Assembly: GCA_030627065.1 (NCBI GenBank)
Contig: DAOUSV010000062.1
Span: forward strand, 1 to 8,140
Source: Piscirickettsiaceae bacterium
GTDB lineage: Bacteria; Pseudomonadota; Gammaproteobacteria; Nitrosococcales; Methylophagaceae
DNA length: 8,140 nt
Reading direction: 5' to 3'
Shown piece by piece: positions 5,274 through 8,140 of this stretch. The stretch's first letter is position 1, and the number at the start of each line of letters is the position of its first letter. The position numbers and the translations under genes were made by a program. The notes beneath the pieces are model-generated. The model did not search any database, was not told the origin of the DNA, and worked only from the letters and a program-made list of their open reading frames with translations.

Positions 5274-6926
5274 ATGCCAAAGCAAAAAGACCATTTTACC
5301 TCATTTAAGCAGTCGATAGCATCGTATTCCTTGCCGGAACGCTTTACCTTTCCCTTTTATTACCAGCCGCATCCTTTGTGTTTGTTGGCAGCACAAGAGT
5401 TACAACATCATCTTGAAACACAAACAGATTGGCAATATGATTTTGATGTGACTGGCAAAATGTTTGGTGTGTTATTAGTGCAGAATGCCGAGGGTGATAT
5501 AGGGTATTTATCGGCATTTTCAGGGAAGATAGCTGATAGCAATCATTTGCCGAAATTTGTGCCGCCGGTGTTTGATATGTTGGCAGAAGAGGGCTTTTTC
5601 AGAATCGGTCAGGCAGCAATAACGCAATTAAGTGATCGCATTAAAATCTTAGAAGCCAATCCTGAAATAGCTATATTTGCAGCTGTAATCGAGACTGAGG
5701 AAGCCGCTTCAATTTCAGCGATAGGTGCTCATAGAGAGGTGATGATTGAGGGGCGAAAATCAAGGAAACAGCAACGGTTAGCTGCTGAGGATAATGATAA
5801 TTTCACTGAAATAAAAGAACAGCTTAGTAACGAAAGTATTAAACATCAGAACCAATTACGAGATTTAAAACAGCTGTGGCAACTGCGAATTAATAAGGCT
5901 CAGGAAGATTTCGAGCAAATTACATCTGAATTATCTGAGTTAAAAGTGGCACGTAAAGCATTATCAAACTCGCTACAGAAGAAGCTATTTGAGCACTATC
6001 GTTTTCTTAATCAAGATGGGTTTGAAAAAAGCTTATATGATATTTTTAGAGAAACAGACAAGCAAACACCACCCGCTGGGGCAGGCGAATGTGCAACGCC
6101 TAAACTCTTGCATTATGCATTTGAAAATAAACTAAAACCTTTGGCCATGGCAGAATTTTGGTGGGGTGTTTCACCGCAATCAGAAGTCCGCCATCATAAA
6201 AACTTTCATACCTCTTGTTTGAGTAAATGTAAGCCTATTTTAGCGCATATGCTGGAGGGAATTGAACAGGATGAAAACCCTTTATTAACTAATCCCGCCG
6301 AAGGGAAAAACATCGATATTATTTATCAAGATGAGGTAATGGTGATGATTAATAAGCCCGCAGAGTTTTTATCTGTGCCGGGTAAGAATATTGAAGATTC
6401 GGTTTATCTTCGAATGAAACAGTTATACCCAGATGTAGCAGCTTCGTTAATTGTTCATCGCTTAGATATGTCGACATCGGGTTTAATGGTGATTGCTTTA
6501 TCTAAACAAGCCCATAAAAATTTACAACAACAGTTTATCAATCGAACGGTTAAAAAACGCTATATTGCATTATTAGACGGCGAGTTAATGCAGGATGAAG
6601 GCTTAATAGACTTGCCACTTCGGGTTGATTTAGATGATCGACCTCGGCAATTGGTTTGTTATGATTATGGGCGAACTGCACAAACTAAATGGCAAGTGAT
6701 TGAGCGTAAGAATAAGCAAACCAAAGTCTATTTTTATCCGATAACAGGTAGAACGCACCAACTTCGGGTGCATTCGGCACATATCAATGGTTTGAATATG
6801 TCGATTGTGGGTGATGATCTTTATGGCAAACCAGCAAGGCGTTTACATTTGCATGCTGAGTCATTAGCCTTTCATCATCCAATTACAAAAGACTGGATGG
6901 AGTTTCAAGTTGATGCTGATTTTTAA
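5274..6926 (+). CDS. RluA-family pseudouridine synthase with a long N-terminal extension
   Basis: Converts uridine to pseudouridine in RNA; the target site is not known. The C-terminal domain (about residues 345-550) is a standard RluA catalytic domain: IIYQDEVMVMINKPAEFLSVPG, then HRLDMSTSGL with the catalytic aspartate at D398, ALLDGEL, and GRTHQLRVH at 492-500. In front lies a roughly 340-residue extension absent from E. coli RluA/C/D. It has a globular part (about 20-150, with GKMFGVLLV, GYLSAFSGKIA and FVPPVFDMLAEEGFF), a charged helical region likely to be coiled coil (about 155-245), and a conserved-looking stretch with PPAGAGECATPKLLHYA (266-282) and H307/H308/H312/C315/C319. I recall similar long proteins in Vibrio-like bacteria, so this is an established architecture rather than a recent fusion. 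The Shine-Dalgarno sequence is weak. ATG 5274 is kept because the first residues resemble those relatives. Confidence 0.9.
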   Translation: MPKQKDHFTSFKQSIASYSLPERFTFPFYYQPHPLCLLAAQELQHHLETQTDWQYDFDVTGKMFGVLLVQNAEGDIGYLSAFSGKIADSNHLPKFVPPVFDMLAEEGFFRIGQAAITQLSDRIKILEANPEIAIFAAVIETEEAASISAIGAHREVMIEGRKSRKQQRLAAEDNDNFTEIKEQLSNESIKHQNQLRDLKQLWQLRINKAQEDFEQITSELSELKVARKALSNSLQKKLFEHYRFLNQDGFEKSLYDIFRETDKQTPPAGAGECATPKLLHYAFENKLKPLAMAEFWWGVSPQSEVRHHKNFHTSCLSKCKPILAHMLEGIEQDENPLLTNPAEGKNIDIIYQDEVMVMINKPAEFLSVPGKNIEDSVYLRMKQLYPDVAASLIVHRLDMSTSGLMVIALSKQAHKNLQQQFINRTVKKRYIALLDGELMQDEGLIDLPLRVDLDDRPRQLVCYDYGRTAQTKWQVIERKNKQTKVYFYPITGRTHQLRVHSAHINGLNMSIVGDDLYGKPARRLHLHAESLAFHHPITKDWMEFQVDADF

Positions 6927-6932
6927 AATACC

Positions 6933-7001
6933 GTAGGTTGGAATTCATTCCAACTTCAAGCCTCTATCAAAGGCATATGTTGGGTTAAAACCACGACTTA
7001 C
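6933..7001. repeat. Pair of REP-like hairpins in the convergent intergenic gap
   Basis: On the + strand, the tetranucleotide GTAG (6933-6936) is followed by an 8-bp hairpin: GTTGGAAT (6937-6944), loop TC, ATTCCAAC (6947-6954). On the - strand, GTAA (7001-6998) is followed by a hairpin with one bulged base: GTCGTGGTT (6997-6989), loop TT (6988-6987), AACCCAAC (6986-6979). A GTAG-like foot plus a hairpin is the signature of RAYT-associated REP units, and two inverted units form a BIME-like pair. The second unit is more degenerate. A further small inverted repeat, ATTC/GAAT around CGTCGACG, lies at 7008-7027. The pair sits between two converging genes and could also slow or stop transcription, but no T-tract terminator is evident. 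It is unrelated in sequence to the element at 772-851. Confidence 0.6.
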
Positions 7002-7040
7002 AGATGAATTCTATCGTCGACGGGAATGAAAACAATAACA

Positions 7041-7322
7041 TCAAGTACGATAAATCGTTTCAATCAAATGAAAGCCAAACTTAGTTTTGACTGGGCCATG
7101 TACCTTCAAAACAGGCTTTTTAAACACCACACTATCAAATGCCTTTAGCATCCTACCGGGTGGAAATTCACCTAAATCACCACCTTTTTTAGCTGATGAC
7201 TTACATAAGGAATGTTTCTTAGCTAACTTGGCAAAATCACCGCCTTTGGTTAGTTGTTGCTTTAGCTGTTCAGCCTCTTCTTTGGTTTTGACTAGAATAT
7301 GTCGAGCAGATGCCATTGCCAT
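7041..7322 (-). CDS. ppiC: Parvulin-type peptidyl-prolyl cis-trans isomerase PpiC
   Basis: Single-domain cytoplasmic parvulin that speeds cis-trans isomerisation of peptide bonds before proline. At 93 residues it equals E. coli PpiC (Par10) in length and follows it closely: ARHILVK at 6-12, DFAKLAKKHSLC at 29-40, GGDLGEF at 47-53, F62 in MLKAFDSVVF, PVL at 70-72, and TKFGFHLI at 80-87, ending in the familiar YR. The residues expected to line the active site are all present: H8, C40, M58, F62, F82 and H85. The chosen ATG at 7322 overlaps the stop of the upstream HMA gene as TAATG, and AAAGG sits a few bases before it inside that gene. A second ATG two codons later (7316) is an alternative. The gene appears to be the last of a DLH-HMA-ppiC transcript. 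Its 3' side faces the REP-like pair. Confidence 0.94.
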   Translation of the reverse strand: MAMASARHILVKTKEEAEQLKQQLTKGGDFAKLAKKHSLCKSSAKKGGDLGEFPPGRMLKAFDSVVFKKPVLKVHGPVKTKFGFHLIETIYRT

Positions 7323-7597
7323 TAGAGCACCTTTCCAATGGCACAGCTTACTAGTGACTTTGCCTTACCTTTCAATGCAGCCATCCCTTCAACGGAGCCC
7401 CGCTCAGGGTAGCCCAAAGCGAGTAGGGTTGAAATGTATAGGGCACGATTAGAGTCACTATCAGCATCAATGGTCACGACCTGATCATCAACTGAAATAT
7501 CAACCGCTTTCACACCTTCAATGGCCATTAACTTTTTAGTAATGGTATTGGTGCAACCGCCACAACGAATATTTTCTACCGTAATGTTTATCTTCAT
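7322..7597 (-). CDS. Small heavy-metal-associated (HMA) domain protein, CopZ-like
   Basis: A 91-residue cytoplasmic protein with a ferredoxin-like HMA domain, predicted to bind Cu(I) or another soft metal. Residues 1-70 show the domain: MKINITVENIRCGGCTNTI with the CxxC pair C12 and C15, KKLMAIEGVKAVDISVDDQVVTI, and a C-terminal strand ending near GYPERG. It has about 20 residues more than a typical CopZ/Atx1 (around 70). That tail is basic and holds a third cysteine (C84, in LVSCAIG). M-x-C-x-x-C is the usual motif; here the residue before R11-C12 is Ile, not Met. AGAGGT at 7610-7605 is a good Shine-Dalgarno site 7 bases from ATG 7597. It is 31 bases after the DLH gene and overlaps ppiC by one base. 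Its metal and partner are unknown, and no P-type ATPase is in view. Confidence 0.88.
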   Translation of the reverse strand: MKINITVENIRCGGCTNTITKKLMAIEGVKAVDISVDDQVVTIDADSDSNRALYISTLLALGYPERGSVEGMAALKGKAKSLVSCAIGKVL

Positions 7598-7604
7598 AAT
7601 AATT

Positions 7605-7610
7605 ACCTCT
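7605..7610 (-). promoter_or_regulatory. Ribosome binding site of the HMA protein gene
   Basis: On the - strand AGAGGT (7610 to 7605) lies 7 bases before ATG 7597, in the 31-base gap after the dienelactone hydrolase-family gene. It fixes this start. Confidence 0.6.
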
Positions 7611-7628
7611 TACAGATAGACCTATTTT

Positions 7629-8140
7629 CTAACGTAATGTTCGACTAAATAAATTCAACGCCAGTTGATAGCCTAGCATTGCTGTTTGTGCATCATAACG
7701 ACCGCCATCACCTTCATCACGCATAAAGGCATGTCCGGCATTAAACTCATGCCATGTGAACCTAATATCAGTCTCGTTTAGTGCCGTGTAAATCTTGGCA
7801 AGCCCTGCCGCCGGGATATGATTATCCTGTTTTCCCCAAATCATACATAACTCACCTTTAATATCATCAAGGCGTTCCATACTATGTTGACCAGCTTGAT
7901 TCGGAATAACTTGAACATGTAAATCAGTGGCATAAAAACACGCAGCACCTTTAACTTCAGGCTGTAATGCTGCACGAAATGCTAAATGACCACCAATACA
8001 AACGCCCATCGCACCAATATGACCATTACTCCAGTCTTGTTGTTGTGCAAACTCGATTAACGCCACATTGTCAGAATCGTAACCCTGCACATCTTTAGCA
8101 TGTTTATCGGCATTGCCTTTTTCACGACCTGCATCGTCAT
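7629..8140 (-). CDS. Dienelactone hydrolase family protein (5' end outside the window)
   Basis: Alpha/beta-hydrolase of the DLH family. The last 169 codons are visible and the frame remains open to the window edge, so the start is off the end; the GTG at 8090 is an internal valine. The catalytic triad is clear: nucleophile cysteine in GVCIGGH (C31 counted from the GTG), aspartate in WGKQDNHIP (D89), and histidine in FNAGHAFM (H120). DLH enzymes classically hydrolyse dienelactone in chlorocatechol breakdown, but most genomic members have no known substrate and no catechol genes are present here, so only hydrolase activity is claimed. The visible N-terminal part (DDAGREKGNADKHAKD) corresponds to the region between early beta strands of the fold. 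It lies 31 bases upstream of the HMA gene and is probably co-transcribed with it and ppiC. Confidence 0.9.
   Translation of the reverse strand, partial: DDAGREKGNADKHAKDVQGYDSDNVALIEFAQQQDWSNGHIGAMGVCIGGHLAFRAALQPEVKGAACFYATDLHVQVIPNQAGQHSMERLDDIKGELCMIWGKQDNHIPAAGLAKIYTALNETDIRFTWHEFNAGHAFMRDEGDGGRYDAQTAMLGYQLALNLFSRTLR

Noticed and set aside
5254..5280. Upstream ATG (5280) as the glycosyltransferase start
   Set aside because: It would overlap the divergent gene and add nine residues before the first beta strand; ATG 5253 has a better ribosome site.
7087..7452. 121-residue + strand frame antisense to ppiC and the HMA gene
   Set aside because: Both - strand genes are strongly recognisable, and the + strand product shows no family features.
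8088..8090. GTG as the start of the dienelactone hydrolase-family gene
   Set aside because: The frame stays open upstream to the window edge with family-like residues, and a start here would remove the N-terminal part of the fold.
1..8140. tRNA genes, CRISPR arrays, prophage, toxin-antitoxin or defence modules
   Set aside because: Looked for on both strands; nothing with cloverleaf form, regular spacers or matching protein families was seen.

Overview
This window looks like ordinary chromosome from an AT-rich gammaproteobacterium (AT-richness judged by eye, not computed). The PdxH, RlmJ, RlmF and PpiC products all align by memory with their E. coli counterparts over nearly full length. The nosY-nosL end of a nitrous-oxide-reductase cluster suggests a denitrifying or N2O-reducing organism. 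I cannot resolve the genus. I see no phage, transposase, CRISPR array, tRNA or rRNA.

Layout. (1) Positions 2-732, + strand: the 3' end of nosY and all of nosL, overlapping by one base, the tail of a nos operon. (2) Positions 733-890: no gene. This gap holds a perfect 27-bp inverted repeat in which each arm is itself a small hairpin, a REP-doublet-like element that reaches the 5' end of the next gene. (3) Positions 891-3838, + strand: pdxH, rlmJ, an exported peroxiredoxin gene and rlmF, separated by 14, 26 and 7 bases, probably one operon. It joins vitamin B6 salvage, peroxide defence and two 23S rRNA adenine-N6 methyltransferases. (4) Positions 3839-5253, - strand: a glycosyltransferase gene overlapping a small DUF1289 gene, convergent with rlmF with no base between the two stop codons. 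(5) Positions 5274-6926, + strand: a long RluA-family pseudouridine synthase with an uncharacterised N-terminal half, divergent from the glycosyltransferase with 20 bases between start codons. (6) Positions 6927-7040: a convergent gap holding a second, different pair of REP-like hairpins. (7) Positions 7041-8140, - strand: a dienelactone-hydrolase-family gene cut by the window edge, then a small heavy-metal-associated (HMA) protein gene and ppiC, the last two overlapping by one base.

Together, three RNA-modification genes (rlmJ, rlmF and the RluA-type gene) lie within about 5.4 kb. The other genes deal with copper or metal handling (nosL, HMA protein), protein folding (ppiC), redox defence and an unassigned glycosylation step. 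The points most worth checking are the two unrelated REP-like elements, the pdxH start embedded in one of them, the serine in the RlmJ catalytic motif, and the extended RluA-family protein. I found no convincing new multi-gene system.
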